DNA of 34,990 nucleotides from Bifidobacterium sp. UBA6881 (GTDB lineage: Bacteria > Actinomycetota > Actinomycetes > Actinomycetales > Bifidobacteriaceae), in NCBI GenBank assembly GCA_002451435.1, contig DKCF01000077.1, forward strand, positions 1-34,990, written 5' to 3'. The position numbers and the translations under genes were made by a program. Under the pieces are notes generated by a model, which searched no databases, was not told the DNA's origin, and worked only from the letters and a program-made list of their open reading frames with translations. Each line of letters starts with the position of its first letter. The stretch's first letter is position 1. Positions 34,672-34,990 of this stretch are shown here, piece by piece.

Positions 34672-34861
34672 GTCGCGCCGCGCGGTGGTCGCGGGCGGTA
34701 ACGGCAAGCCATGAGTCCGCGGGCGGTAAGAGCGGCAAGGCGGGCCGAAAACGTACCGCTCGATTTGCCGCTTTTCGAAAGTCCGATCAGGGCATTTCAC
34801 GCAATCGAACGTCGAACGGGCCATATGGCGCAAACCCTTGGAAACACTGGGTTTTCGGCAT

Positions 34862-34895
34862 GAAAAAAGGGTTTCGGGAAAACCTCGAAACCCTT
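34862..34895 (-). terminator. Intrinsic terminator of the tRNA-Ser gene
   Basis: On the minus strand AAGGGTTTCG pairs perfectly with CGAAACCCTT around a nine-base loop, followed at once by TTTTC. It starts two bases after the tRNA CCA end. Confidence 0.9.
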
Positions 34896-34897
34896 GG

Positions 34898-34986
34898 TGG
34901 CGGATAAGGCGAGATTCGAACTCGCGGAGGGGTTCGCCCTCACACGCTTTCGAGGCGTGCTCCTTAGACCGCTCGGACACTTATCC
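34898..34986 (-). tRNA. tRNA-Ser (anticodon CGA)
   Basis: Read on the minus strand, GGATAAG pairs with CTTATCC in the acceptor stem. The anticodon arm is CACGC-CTCGAAA-GCGTG with anticodon CGA, which reads UCG codons. The T arm is GCGAG-TTCGAAT-CTCGC. A long GC-rich variable arm (GAGGG...CCCCTC) marks a class II tRNA, as expected for serine. The discriminator is G and CCA is encoded at the 3' end. The complete gene lies four bases from the window edge. Confidence 0.97.
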
Positions 34987-34990
34987 ATTC

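Noticed and set aside
34672..34861. Repeated GCGGGCGGTAA and AAACCCTTGG words before the tRNA terminator
   Set aside because: Only two copies of each with irregular spacing; no repeat array or attachment site is supported, although tRNA genes can serve as integration sites.

Overview
The window is a high-GC actinobacterial chromosome segment, most likely Bifidobacterium. The support is the r-protein gene order, zinc-type S14 and L36, a short-LID adenylate kinase, a fused AdhE and a fused Opp-type double ATPase. The species cannot be fixed from sequence alone.

Layout. (1) 1-4371: a small catabolic locus with a zinc-dependent medium-chain dehydrogenase, a polyol-permease-like MFS transporter and a VOC-fold protein. 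A convergent ROK repressor follows behind a hairpin terminator. AT-rich boxes of the form CTTTRTAAA lie in front of the dehydrogenase and in front of the repressor, so local control and autoregulation are likely. (2) 4372-7602: a 498-bp control region and adhE, the bifunctional acetaldehyde/alcohol dehydrogenase that reoxidises NADH during fermentation, with a Rex-like site upstream. (3) 7603-8838: a hairpin-rich spacer and a YwiC-like membrane protein. (4) 8839-25115: the S10-spc-alpha supercluster, rpsJ to rplQ, then truA. It is split by strong hairpins after rplO, secY, adk and rplQ. secY, adk and infA-rpmJ-rpsM-rpsK-rpoA-rplQ therefore look like separate transcription units. map is absent from its common place between adk and infA. 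(5) 25116-31390: a peptide-type ABC importer (two permeases, one fused ATPase, one lipoprotein binding protein), with an inverted repeat overlapping a good promoter and a terminator at the end. (6) 31391-34671: a circularly permuted ATP-grasp/alpha-E fusion followed by a transglutaminase-like protease, the core of a predicted peptide-forming system whose product is unknown. (7) The right edge: tRNA-Ser(CGA) on the minus strand with its own terminator.

The most interesting RNA-level feature is the rpmJ-rpsM spacer. By eye it folds into a four-way junction, with a closing stem of about 10 bp and three hairpins (one a GAAA tetraloop), about 20 nt before rpsM. It is a candidate r-protein autoregulatory leader. 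Smaller stem-loops without T tracts lie before rplN, rpsK, rpoA and rplQ. No CRISPR array, insertion sequence, prophage or pseudogene was seen.
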